A stretch of DNA of 64,000 nucleotides from Erinaceus europaeus (GCF_950295315.1 NC_080164.1:12493659-12557658), one strand, 5' to 3'. Positions 9,534 to 19,532 are shown, counted from the first letter of the stretch. Made by a program: numbers and translations. The notes: generated by a model not told the origin, from the letters alone.

Positions 9534-10970
9534 TCTTCTTCTAGCGTTTGCCCTTCTTCCGTAGCCAGTCAACAGCATCAGGTTGAGCCTGATCTAAAGT
9601 TTTGAGACCTCCTTTGAATCTAGAGAGGTGGCAGTCGTTGACTATGTGGGTCATAGTCTGTCTGTAGCCGCAGGGGCAGTTCGGGTTGTCTCTGGCTCCC
9701 CAGTGATGGAACATAGCGGCGCACCGGCCATGGCCTGTTTGACAGCGATTGAGGAGGGCCCGATCATAACGTGCTAGGTCAAAGCCGGGTTGACGCTCGC
9801 AGGGGTCTGTGATGAGGTGTTTGTTCTTTACCTCATCTGACTGCCAACTCTGTTTCCAAGAGACTGGAACAGAGAAGTTCAGTGTAGGCATAGGGGACCA
9901 GATTGGGTGACGAGACAAGCGTTGGACAGGGTGGGTGAAGATATCCGTGTATATTGGCAGGTCCGGTCGAGCTTAGATGTGGGAAATGGACCTAGATGAT
10001 GCCGCATCCCGACGAATATCCGGCGGGGAGATGTTGCTAAGAACTGGCAGCCATGGAACTGGGGTGGAATGGATGGTTCCAGGAATTGTCCTCACGGAGG
10101 AATATAATTTGGAATCGACCAAGTGGACATGGGGGCTACGGAACCATACTGGGGCACAGTATTCTGCAGTGGAATAGCATAATGCCAGAGATGATGATCG
10201 TAGTGTGGAAACGCTCACGCCCCATGAGGAGCTGGCCAGTCTTGCAATAATGTTATTCCTCGCACCCACCTTTGCTGTAGTTTTTATGAGATGTTTGTGA
10301 AATGACAGAGTGCGATCGAGAGTGACGCCAAGATAGACTGACTGGGCTTCATGCTGGATTCTCATATAGCCAAGTTGCACATTAAGCTCACGCGAGGCCG
10401 AGGCATGGTGTAGATGGAAAACAGATGATACCGTTTTTGCAGTGCTAGGGATTAGTCGCCATTTTTTACAGTAATCAGATATCAGAGACATGTCTTTTGT
10501 GAGTGTCTCCTTGAGGATGTCGAACTTTGATGCCTGAGTTGCACAGCAGATGTCATTGGCGCAGATGAACTTCCTTGAAGAAGTTTCTGGGAGGTCATTG
10601 ATGTAAATATTAAATAGCGTAGGAGCCACAACAGAGCCCAGGGGGAGGCCACCCGAGACAAGTCTCCATCTGCTAGACCTGTCACCCAGATGCACCCGGA
10701 ATCTTCTGTTTTGGAGAAGAAATGATATAGTGTTGGCCACCCATGGAGGCAGGCATCTTGAGATCTTGACTAGGAGACCATGGTGCCAGACCATGTCATA
10801 GCCTGCTGTGAGATCAACAAAGACAGCACCCGTCTTTAAATTCTTCTGGAATCCATTTTCAAAGTAAGTTGAGAGGGCCAGGGCTTGTTCGCAGGTAGAT
10901 CTTCCTGGGCGGAAACCAGCCTGGGCGGGTGACAGGAATTTCTCTGCAAGATGACATGGGGGCTACCCAC
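9534..10970 (-). mobile_element. 5'-truncated I/Jockey-like LINE
   Basis: A 1,437-bp non-L1 retrotransposon between two copies of an 11-bp duplication. It encodes the reverse transcriptase palm, thumb and C-terminal zinc-knuckle region on the minus strand, ending in a stop codon followed directly by (GAA)-type repeats with no 3' UTR. It is visibly richer in G+C and CpG than its surroundings. The 3' 325 bp recur at 18,849-19,173, and the last ~45 bp at 47,153-47,197. The copy is 5'-truncated within the RT fingers. The clade (I/Jockey superfamily rather than L1, L2 or RTE) is inferred from protein motifs. Confidence 0.9.
9541..10962 (-). pseudogene. LINE ORF2 fragment: reverse transcriptase plus CCHC tail
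   Basis: One reading frame runs from 10,962 to the terminal TAG at 9,541, about 473 codons, broken by a single TAA at 9,973-9,975. RT motifs in order: AGFRPGRST near the start; VFVDLTAGYD (motif A); GGLPLGSVVAPTLFNIYIND (motif B, where Q is usual in place of L5); CANDI (motif C, normally [FY]ADD, so one catalytic Asp is Asn); and YLGVTLDR. The C-terminal part has STAEYCAPVW, a CX1CX7HX4C knuckle (CPCGYRQTMTHIVNDC) and the end WLRKKGKR. These motifs resemble 'mobile element jockey-like' polymerases of arthropods and aquatic animals, as I know them. The motif C change plus the stop make it inactive. No endonuclease region remains. Confidence 0.88.
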
Positions 10971-10981
10971 TTGTATGGGGT
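10971..10981. repeat. Target-site duplication of I-like LINE (5' side)
   Basis: ttgtatggggt, perfect copy of 9,523-9,533. Confidence 0.9.
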
Positions 10982-11067
10982 AAAGGCCAAGAATAAAAGA
11001 ATGAACCACACAAGAGTGGGCCTTTTCTTCCCAAAACGTGTTGTAGTAGAAGGAAAAAGGAATAGAT

Positions 11068-11272
11068 GGTGGGTGGTGGTGTATGTGATAGAGCATACAT
11101 GGCATAGTATTGAAGGACCAGGGTTCAAGGTCCCAATGCTCAAATGTAAGGGGGCAGTTTCATGAGTGGTGAACCACTACTGCAGGTGTCTCTCTTTGCT
11201 TCTCTATATAGCCCTTCCCTTTTAATTCCTCCCAATCTCTATTCAGTAAATAAATAAATGAACTATAAAAAC
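11068..11272 (+). repeat. SINE-B
   Basis: Head GGTGGTGTATGTGATAGAGC, B-box-like GGGTTCAAGGTCC, GTGGTGAACC...CTGCAGGTGTCTCTC, and CAGTAAATAAATAAATG tail. Confidence 0.8.
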
Positions 11273-11283
11273 AATCAGAATAC

Positions 11284-11574
11284 AAGGAGTTGGGCAGTAG
11301 TGCAGGGGGTTAAGCGCACATGGCACAAAGTGCAAGGACTGGCATAAGGATTCCAGTTTGAGCCCTTGGCTCCCCACCTGCAGGGGAGCCACTTCACAAG
11401 TGATGAAGCAGGTCTGCAGGTATCTATCTTTCTCTCCCCCTCTCTGTCTTCCCCTTCTCTCTCCATTTCTCTCTGTCCTCTCCAACAAGGACATCAATAA
11501 CAACAACAATAGTAACTACAACAACTTTTTTTTAAAAAGGACAACATAAGGGAAAATAAATAAATATTTTTAAC
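11284..11574 (+). repeat. SINE-A short form
   Basis: Complete SINE-A without the 3' module, flanked by cagaatac (11,276-11,283 and 11,575-11,582; the second copy reads cagaatac then tg). Head, core CCCCACCTGCAGGGGAGCC and the CAA-rich tail are all present. Confidence 0.9.
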
Positions 11575-11725
11575 CAGAATACTGAAAATGGGGATCAGTG
11601 ACCCACAATAAATTACTAAGCTGTGTTGTATCTCTTTCTTCAGTATTTAGGAACATGAAATTGATAAAGCCCACCATGGCAAGCTCACATATAAACATCA
11701 GGATTAAATGGAAAATGCATCTGAG

Positions 11726-11986
11726 GGGGTCGGGAGATAGCACAGCAGCGGGTTAAGCACACATGGTGCAAAGTGCAAGGACCAGCATAAGGATCCCAGT
11801 TCGAGCCCTCGGCTCCCCAGCTTCACAGGAGTCACTTCACAGGTAGTGAAGCAGGTCTGTAGATATCTCTCTCTCTCCCCCCATGCCCGTCTTCCTCTCC
11901 TCTCTCCATTTCCCTCTGTCCTATCCAACAACAATAACAATAAAAAGGGCAACAAAAGGTAAAATCAATATTTAAAAAATAAAAGT
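11726..11986 (+). repeat. SINE-A short form
   Basis: SINE-A with an extra CAG in the head (TAGCACAGCAGCGGGTTAAGC). Flanks aaatgcatctgag (11,713-11,725) and aaattcatttgag (11,987-11,999) form an imperfect duplication. Confidence 0.9.
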
Positions 11987-11999
11987 AAATTCATTTGAG

Positions 12000-12562
12000 A
12001 GCCATTAAAAATTCCATTCAAGTAAGTTGTAACATTAGTACTTTTAAAATTTGAACAGAATATTAAGGAATTATGGTAATTTGCACATAAAAATGATTTA
12101 TGAAATATTGGCCTGTTGATGTCTGAAATTATTTTGAAAACAAGGAAATCTGTTACCAATTGGAGAACTTGAGTCATCTAAATGACTCAGCTAATATCAG
12201 TGGCCAAAATGTGTAAACCAGCATGTGTTCCCTCAACAAGTGAGCTGTCATTTTCGAGCCTCTGGGTCTCTCTGTGCCAGTGGAAATGACTGAAGAAGAC
12301 TATTTTTTGAGGTAGACCAGATCCCAGGAATGGAAATCTGTGGCTTTTAGCAATGGATAACAAATGAACTTTGGTCTGTCTGAGATACAGCAGAGAGGAA
12401 ACAGGTGAGGAGAAGAAAGCAAGAAATGACCCATACAAGTCCCAAAGAAGGAATATAAAATTGAGGGGGAGAAATAAAGACATAGGGAAGTAGGGCTAGA
12501 AAGAGAAATCCGAGCTGATAAGACAAGAAAATACCTATAAAGAACATCTCTTCTTGTTTTCT
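12000..12562. other. No recognised feature
   Basis: Unique-looking sequence between SINE-A and an inverted L1. Open frames of 66-98 codons on the minus strand carry no motif I recognise. Confidence 0.55.
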
Positions 12563-12748
12563 TTATTTACGTTTCTCAGATAATCAGTGACTTTGAGCAG
12601 TTTTTTTTTTTTTTTCATTTGTTTTTTGGTCTTGCTCTTCTCTCATGAATATTTACCTATATCTTCTTCCCATTTTTGAACAGGGTAGGGTGTTTTGATA
12701 TGTTTGTTTTTTGATGTTTGTTTGTTTTTGAGAATTCTGTACATTAGA
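12563..12748 (-). mobile_element. L1 ORF2 segment, inverted 5' part
   Basis: Matches the minus-strand L1 text at 56,980-57,120 in order (CAGATAATCAGTGACTTTGA, TCATTTGTTTTTTGG, CCCATTTTTGAACAGGGT). It abuts a sense-oriented L1 3' end, the pattern of a 5' inversion by twin priming. Confidence 0.7.
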
Positions 12749-12754
12749 AAGTGC

Positions 12755-13409
12755 TATAACAACAACTGTTTGAGAGGTGGTTGTGGTAAAGGTATCCTTC
12801 TACACTCCTGGTACGGATGCAAGTTGAACAGCCTGGAGAATACTCAGAATGCTAGGAATGGGCCTACCCTGTTTCCAAAGGAAATAAACACACCATTTAT
12901 GTATACCTGTTTCTAACAACACAAACATGAAAGAAACCCAGGTGTCCAATAACAACTTAGTAGCAAAGAAATTTGCGGTATGTATGTACATATGCACAAT
13001 GGAATACTACTCAGATATTAAAAATGATGGAATCATGTCCTTTACTTCATCCTGAATGGAAGTTGAACGCATCATATTTAAGTGAGGTAAGCCCAAAAGA
13101 GAATAATGAATACAGGATGATCTTATTCATAGGCAGAACTTAAGATACAAGAACAGAAGTGGAAAACACCAAGTGAAACGTGGACTGGATTTGTTGTATT
13201 GCACCAAAGCAAAGAAGTGTGGGGAAGGAGAGCATGAAAGAGAATGTGGGGGGGGGGGTGCAGGGGTTTTCTTGGGCTCCTGGTGCACCATGGTGGAAGA
13301 TGACCTAAATTGGGGGGGTTGTAAAAATTTATCATGGTGAGATGATAAATCATACTCATGTATCAATAACTCTACTTTAAGCTATTAGCTCCCAATAAAA
13401 ACGATAAAA
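12755..13409 (+). mobile_element. L1 3' end (ORF2 C-terminus and 3' UTR)
   Basis: Sense ORF2 C-terminal region (GAAACCCAGGTGTCCAATAA, AATGGAATACTACTCAGATA) followed by the 3' UTR with a G-rich run at 13,247-13,258 and an A-rich end near 13,409. Coding potential is destroyed by stops. Confidence 0.85.
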
Positions 13410-13888
13410 AGAACAGCTCTGTGGAGTGACAATATTACCAAGATATTTGGAAGAAATGTGTAAGAGAAATGTTGCTTGGCCATGATGTATCTTTCTCCAA
13501 TATTTGGAAATATGAAAATGATACTTCCCAGTTTGCTAAGATCCCAGATTAGCATGCAAAATAAATGGCAGAGACTCCTCTAGAAAGTATGAAGTACTGC
13601 TTTTTTACATTGAAAGTTCTTAACAGAGTACTGGCTCTATCTCCATAAATCACCTTGCACAATCCTTGATGCAGAGTAGACACTGATGAATTGTTTTCTT
13701 TTCTTTCTACTGCTGTAAGTAAGTTATAACCATGTGTCGCCTCTCACATAAAAGTTTCACGATATCTTCACTACTACCATTCAGATGTTTGGTTTAGGAA
13801 GGGTTTCTTGTATTTCTACAGCCACATTTCCCTGACACGTCACGTAACACAAGTCTGAAAGCACCTCAAGAAAGAGCAAATTGGGTGG

Positions 13889-13894
<6 letters not shown>
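13410..13894. other. No recognised feature
   Basis: Unique-looking AT-rich sequence; no gene or repeat recognised. Confidence 0.55.

Positions 13895-13946
<52 letters not shown>
13895..13946. repeat. (TA)n(GA)n compound microsatellite
   Basis: About 13 TA units followed by about 12 GA units, uninterrupted. Confidence 0.95.
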
Positions 13947-14104
13947 TGAATTAATGTTACTATTAATAATTCTGAATTGGCGGATAGAGGGAAGAGAAAA
14001 TATGCCAGATTACTGAAGCTTTACTCATTGCTATTGGAATCAGGGGCTCCAACCAAGATTGCAAGGGTAGCACCTTCCGGGATTAACTATCTTGCCAGCC
14101 TAGG
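13947..14104 (-). repeat. Possible degraded SINE
   Basis: ACTGAAGCTTTACTCATTGC, ATCAGGGGCTCCAACCAAGA and CTTGCCAGCC recall a minus-strand SINE-B/D (core, B box, head). Strongly diverged; the GA run could be its expanded tract. Confidence 0.35.
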
Positions 14105-14544
14105 AAATAATAGTTTTAGATGTTGAAGGTGTGAAAGTTGATGTGTAAGTGTTTGTGGAGATTTCCCTAAAAGAAAGCAGCAATGAAGTTTGCTAAAAGG
14201 AGATGATGGAAATCACAGGAACATAGACTTAAATAGAAATATATCAGACTGTCACCCTAAACTTTCTGCATATTTCATGCATGAACTGTTATCTCAGTTA
14301 AAAGCATATACATGAAGGGATGCAATGGAAAGGCTAAACTTTGTTGCTGGTGGTCAATGGGAGAAATGGCCATGTCTTTCACTATAATGGCTGTCCCCTG
14401 GATAAAATAGTATATGTGGGTGGTGAAGGGGACTTAGATGAGGAGTGAGTTCATTTCTGTAGGAGACATGTTGTACTAACATAAGGAGAGAAATGGTGGA
14501 AAAACTCTTCTGAGACAAACCTCATAGTAAAAACTGCGAATCAG

Positions 14545-14638
14545 CTATCAGAGGCAAATCCTCCATGACACAGCTGCACAGGTATCAGAAGCAAATCCTC
14601 ATGACACAGCTGCACAGCTATGAGAGGCAAAACATCCC
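14545..14638. repeat. Short tandem repeat, ~37-bp unit x 2.6
   Basis: Units start at 14,545, 14,582 and 14,618 and share TATCAGARGCAAATCCTC and ATGACACAGCTGCACAG. The third copy is partial. Confidence 0.85.
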
Positions 14639-14959
14639 TGTGAGACTTGCCCTGGGAACAAGTGCTGCCAAAACATCTTTCTGGGGAAATTCTTAGTGTG
14701 CCACATGCTGAAATTCACAAAGGTCTCTGAAGGTATGTGCAGAAGAGGCCATCATCACTATTTCTGCCTTTTTCCCAAACTAGATTAGAGAATGGGAAAA
14801 TGTCTCAAACCCATAAGACAAGTAATCACATAATTGGGTGAAGGATCCAAATTCATGGGGAAGTTTTCCAAAATTTCCTATATATATATCCCTATAAATG
14901 TGTTCAGCGCTCCATTCTAAGCCATGCCCTGAATGGTTCCAAGGTTCCTTGTTCCAGCA

Positions 14960-14966
14960 TGTTTTC
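14960..14966. repeat. Possible L1 target duplication (3' side)
   Basis: tgttttc, repeated at 19,526-19,532 at the other end of the L1. Short, so only supportive. Confidence 0.5.
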
Positions 14967-17146
14967 TTTTTAATTTTTAATATTTTTATTTATAAAAAGG
15001 AAACACTGACTAAACCATAGGATAAGAGGGGTACAACTGCACACAATTCCCACCACCAGAACTCTGTATCCCATCCCATCCACTGATAGCTTCTTTATTC
15101 TTTAATTCTCTGGGAGTATGGACACAAGGTCATTATGGGATGCAGAAGGTGGAAAGTCTGGCTTCTGCAATTGCTTCCCCACTGAACATGGGCATTGACA
15201 GGTCAACCCATACTTCCAGCCTGTCTCTCTCTTTCCCTGGTGGGGAAGGGCTCTGGGGAAACAGAGCTCCAGGACACATTAGTGGGATTATCTGTCCAGG
15301 GAAGTCTAGTCAGGATCATGTTAGCATCTGGGACGTGGTGGTTGAAAAGAGATTTAACATACAAAGCCAAACAAACTGTTGACCAATCATGGAGTTAAAG
15401 GCAGGAATAGTGCAGATGAAGAGTTGGGGGGAATCCTCCATTTTGTAGATAGCTAGTAGGCATATTTTAGTTATATTCCAAAGGGCCTGTGGCTATACTA
15501 GGTTTTTCTTGTTTGTTTTGTTTTGTTTTGTTTTCCCTGCGCCTGAAATCTGATATGAAGTTGGATCCAAGTTATTGTCTGGGGAGATGATGTCATGGAT
15601 GGAAAAGGAACAGAAAGCTAGATCAGGGATGAGAGTAGCTCTCTAATATAGGAAAGTGGTATAAACAATGTTTAGTGTAAACCCCATAGATCTGATGTAA
15701 TCTGGGGCCCATATTCAGCTTAGGAGCCTATGTGACCTCTGCATCCCTGTAGATCTGAGATCACATTCTGTGGTCATGAGTAGGAACATTCCAAGTTGCC
15801 CCTATATCGTTCCATCTTCTTCAGGTGTAGCACAGAGAATGTTGTCCATACTCCCTTTGGAGGATGGAACATTCTCTACCATTGTTGATCCAAGTTGAGG
15901 GCAAAGTCCTATGGTGGCCCACAAAGGGGTCTACTGTGTTCTTCCTGATAGAAATGAATGGTAGCAATGGAGAGAGGGATTTATTTGAGGTCTAGGCTCA
16001 TCGTGTCCATTTGGGAAACTCAGGACTCCCTGATTAGGGCCCCTGCTGATGGGGTGGCCTGATAGTGACTAAAGAGTCATCATTAAAGTATGTCAGTCTC
16101 TTGCTCTTATTCAGCATTTGCAGTCCTCGCTTTGATAAGGTTAGCTTTGGAGTGAGGGAAGTAATAGGAAGTAGCTGAGGAGGGTATCTAAGTCTAAGTA
16201 GACACTTTTTTCATTATTAACTTTATACTGACTCACTACAGACTTTGTTTATTTTTGTTTTCAGGGATATATTTTGCCCTAATTTATGAATGCATGTGAA
16301 CATATGCTCTATCTCACAGGACCTAGTTCTGTATCTAGGTTTTGGGACTTTGTTAGGAAGTGAACCTCCTGGAATAGAATTAGAGAATACTATGAAAGGA
16401 AAGGTCTCACTAAAGTAATGAGGCTGAAAGGTTGAGTTTCCAGGTCTGATTGTTCTGGACACAGTCTGAAGTGAAGCATGCTGAGGTGATACTCCTTGCA
16501 CTAATTAGAGTGGGATTGGCAGATGCAATATCATTTGGTATGAATTGAGAGAAGCATACAGGAAAGTGAACCCCACTCTAGAGGTTCTAGGATTGGGGGA
16601 AATATAGGCTCTATAGAGGAAATGGGAAGTTCCTGCTGTCTTAGAGTTTAAGAAGACAATAGATAGTTATTACTATAATCACATTATTTGGCAATTGGGT
16701 TAACTTTGAAATATGCCTTAGTTAGGATTTGCTGTATCATACACAACATCACCATAATTTAAGTCCTTTGACATTATTTGTATATAGTTGTGCCACTGGT
16801 TGCTTCCTTTCTCCTTTGTCTAATATTTTAAGAGAGTCAACAAGTCAAATATTCAGCCTATATATTAAAAAAAAAGACTCAGTCTGTGCCTTAAAAATCT
16901 TGATACATTCAATTTTCCAAATCATATTAATTAAATGGTGATTTATATGACAACAAATTAATAAGAGTGTACATAAACACCGTTCCCACCACTAAAAGAC
17001 TGTGTCCCATCCAATCTCCCTCCTCTCCCCCCATCCTTGCTCCAGCTGATAATCCACCCTCACCCGCACTCGACGGTTTTTACTTTGGTGCCCTACTATA
17101 AATTTAGTCAGATCCTGCTTTGAATTTCCCTTTCTGTTCTTCTTTC
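14967..17146 (-). other. L1 3' UTR, ~2.2 kb
   Basis: Extends from the ORF2 stop at 17,147 to the A-rich end. The plus-strand copy at 27,722-28,620 contains the same blocks in the same order (AAGACAGCAGGAAC, TTCACTTCAGACTGTGTCCAG, CAATGCCCATGTTCAG, TACCCCTCTTATCCTATGG), but lacks about 0.9 kb of the middle. The blocks before 16,700 also match the UTR at 22,700-23,365. Confidence 0.88.
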
Positions 17147-17479
17147 TCAACTTCTGTTTATGAGTGGAATCATCACATACTCGTCTTTATCTTTCTGACT
17201 TAGATCACTTAACATAATTCCTTCTAGCTCCATCCAAGATGTGTTAGAGAAGGTGGGTTCATTGTTCTTAATAACTGTGTAGTATTCCTTTGTGTATATA
17301 TACCACAGCTTTCTCAGACACTCATATGTTGTTGGGCACCTGGATTTCTTCCACGTTTTAACTATTATGAATTGTGCTGCTATGAACATAGGTGTACACA
17401 TATCTTTTTGGTTGGGTGTTATGGAGTCTTTGGGGTATATCCCCAGGAGAAGAATTACTGGGTCATATGGACAGTCCAT
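17147..17479 (-). pseudogene. L1 ORF2 C-terminal fragment
   Basis: 110 open codons matching the L1 ORF2 C-terminus: PVILLLGIYPKD, CTPMFIAAQF, LWYIYTKEYYTVIKNNE and MIPLINRS before the stop. The upstream part fuses abruptly to the ORF1 C-terminal domain, so no RT remains. Confidence 0.88.
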
Positions 17480-17499
17480 GTCTAGCCATGTGAGAGTTC

Positions 17500-17897
17500 T
17501 CCAGATGGTTGTCTCCTTTAACTTTTGCCTGTCTGAGAAAGTTTTGATCCTTCCATCTTGTTTGAATGAAAGTCTAGCAGGATATATTATCCTTGGTTGA
17601 AAGCCTTTTTCATTCAGGGCATCATAGATATCTTGCCATTCTCTTCTGGCTTTTAGAGTTTTAGCTAAGCTATTGTAGCTTTCAGTTCTCTAATTACCTT
17701 GAGGTAGCTTGTGTTTTCCTTGAGCGTCTCATCTGTTGTTTCCCTAATTCTGATAGCCTTTTCCTCCATAGTTGTCTTCATTTCTGTCATCATAGGCTTT
17801 ATTATTGCTTGCATACTTTACTTATCTATGGTTACTTCTGACAGATTTGGAGTTTCTTCTGGGCTCCTATCCTGATTCACTGAGGCAGCAGTTTTAT
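17500..17897 (-). pseudogene. L1 ORF1 remnant (N-terminal part joined to C-terminal domain)
   Basis: Reverse-strand reading gives the start NQDRSPEETPN (GTG in place of ATG), a charged coiled-coil-like stretch (EEKAIRIRETTDETLKENTS), then a jump to the C-terminal domain containing IYPARLSFKQDGR and FSDRQKLKE. Frameshifts and stops interrupt it, and the RNA-recognition domain is absent. ORF1p is the L1 RNA-binding chaperone. Confidence 0.75.
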
Positions 17898-18244
17898 TTG
17901 CTCTAGATTTAACCTTTCTTTTATTGATGTGTTTTTTATTTTTATGTTCTGTCGTTCTTCAGTTGTTTTGTTTTGAGTACAAGCCATGCTATATTAAAGA
18001 CGTTTATTACAAATGCAGTCACCAACCTCAGAAATTACAACGATAGTAACTGAAGCAAGGATTGATGCAGTTCAACCAACACCAGCTATCCAAACAACAC
18101 CTCCAGTCCAAGGAAAAAATAGCCACCAAACCCAAAAGAAAAAGAAAGAAAGGAAAAAAGTGAAAGCAAGAATAGACAATTATGCAAATCTACTGTGCAC
18201 TCTAAGTTCTAGGGATAGCAAAAGGAGAAAAGGAAGTAGAGAAG

Positions 18245-18270
18245 ACACACACACACACACACACACACAC
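18245..18270. repeat. (CA)13 microsatellite
   Basis: Pure CA dinucleotide run within the L1 5' UTR. The corresponding place at ~21,965 in the second L1 copy (TGTGTATGTTTGTGTC) is short, so the run expanded here. Confidence 0.95.
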
Positions 18271-18837
18271 AGTCCACTCTGAATCAGATTTATTCCCCAA
18301 AATATTTCACAAATAAGTATCAGTGAATTCAGAAAGCTAAAGGAGGAGGAAGGAAGAAAAAAAGAAAAAAGAGAGCAGTTAAAGGAAAGAGTTTTTTTTT
18401 TAATTACCTAGGAGTAGGGGAAAAGGAGAGTGCAGGGAAAAGGTAGAGACAAACAATTTCCTCTCACAATGGACAGGCTATCCAGTTACCTAGCAATGGA
18501 AAAACAACAACATTTTAATTTTAGTTAACCTGAAGAAGGAGGGGGGGAAAGGGACATATGTATATAATAATAGTAATAATAAAATAAAATAGAGTAAAAA
18601 ACCCTAACATTCAGTCTGCAGCTTGGACTACTCCAGATTGGCTGCAGGCAGCCTGAGTAAAGACAGCCAATTGTAAGAAATATATATATAAACTCCAGGT
18701 AATCTTTCCCAGGCAGGGTTGAGGCTCTGATTGGTCAGATATTTTGTCACTCAAATAGAGCTTCAGACACTTAAAAGAGATAGAGAGGGAGATAGATAGA
18801 TAGATAGATAGCTAAAACAAAAAATAAAAGGATTGGA

Positions 18838-18848
18838 ATGACACCCCT
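18838..18848. repeat. Target duplication of second I-like LINE copy (3' side)
   Basis: atgacacccct, repeated at 19,174-19,184 (the leading a may belong to the LINE). Confidence 0.85.
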
Positions 18849-19173
18849 TTTTTTTTCTAGCGTTTGCCCTTCTTCCGTAGCCAGTCAACAGCGTCAGGTT
18901 GAGCCTGATGTAAAGTTTCGAGACCTCCTTTGAATCTGGAGAGGTGGCAGTCGTTGACTATGTGGGTCATAGTCTGTCTGGAGCCGCAGGGGCAGTTCGG
19001 GTCATCTCTGGCTCCCCAGCGATGGAACATAGTGGTGCACTGGCCATGGCCTGTTCAATAGTGATTGAGGAGGGCCCAATCATAACGTGCTAGGTCAAAG
19101 CCCGGTTGAAGCTTGCAGGGGTCTGTAATGAGGTGTTTGTTCTTTACCTCAGCTGACTGCCAACTCTGTTTCC
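18849..19173 (-). mobile_element. I-like LINE, 3'-end copy inside L1 5' UTR
   Basis: A 325-bp 5'-truncated copy of the LINE at 9,534-10,970, starting on the minus strand at the same position as 9,868 and ending at the TAG plus A-rich tail. Hand alignment shows about 21 substitutions in ~315 aligned bases, many at CpG positions. It is flanked by a 10-11 bp target duplication and interrupts the L1 5' UTR, so it inserted later than that L1. Confidence 0.92.
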
Positions 19174-19184
19174 ATGACACCCCT
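19174..19184. repeat. Target duplication of second I-like LINE copy (5' side)
   Basis: atgacacccct, partner of 18,838-18,848. Confidence 0.85.
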
Positions 19185-19532
19185 GGCAAGCCAGGAATAT
19201 TGGTGAAGAAAATAGCACAGTGGGATGCCTGCTAGGAGCAGCTATCCAGCCCCTGGGGGCTGGTTCTGGGGTTGGGGGAGGGGGTGATCTCAGACATAAT
19301 CAAAAGATTTACCTTTCTTTGTCCCCCTAGCCACCATTTTCCAACCCAAGAGTGAGTTATAGCACTCCTCCTTGATGTCAGCCTGAGGACCCCTTATTTA
19401 CTCTCTGCTGATTGCTGAGTACCCTCCCCTATCTGGAGAATCCCAGGTCACAAGCTGCTGCTGGTTTGTTGGATCTCATGTCAGCTGCTGCTTTCAAGTA
19501 GTCATCTTGGCTCCACCTCCCAGAGTGTTTTC

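Larger units (their letters stand above)
14967..19525 (-). mobile_element. L1 with both ends but large internal deletions
   Basis: Read on the minus strand from 19,525. The 5' end (TGGAGCCAAGATG..., the usual L1 start) leads into a ~1.3-kb 5' UTR. Then come an ORF1 start at ~17,897, the ORF1 coiled-coil, the ORF1 C-terminal domain (YPARLSFK-type motif, ~17,530-17,660), the last ~110 codons of ORF2 (17,147-17,479), and a 2.18-kb 3' UTR ending in an A-rich tail. The ORF1 RRM and most of ORF2, including endonuclease and RT, are missing. It carries an I-like LINE insertion at 18,849-19,173 and a (CA)n run at 18,245-18,270. Having both ends excludes simple 5' truncation. Confidence 0.88.

Noticed and set aside
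9977..10250. Plus-strand frames of 65-66 codons over the LINE
   Set aside because: Shadows of the minus-strand reverse transcriptase frame.
18013..18282. 89-codon Lys/Thr-rich plus-strand frame
   Set aside because: Antisense of the L1 5' UTR; the second L1 copy at 21.9-22.3 kb aligns to it as noncoding.
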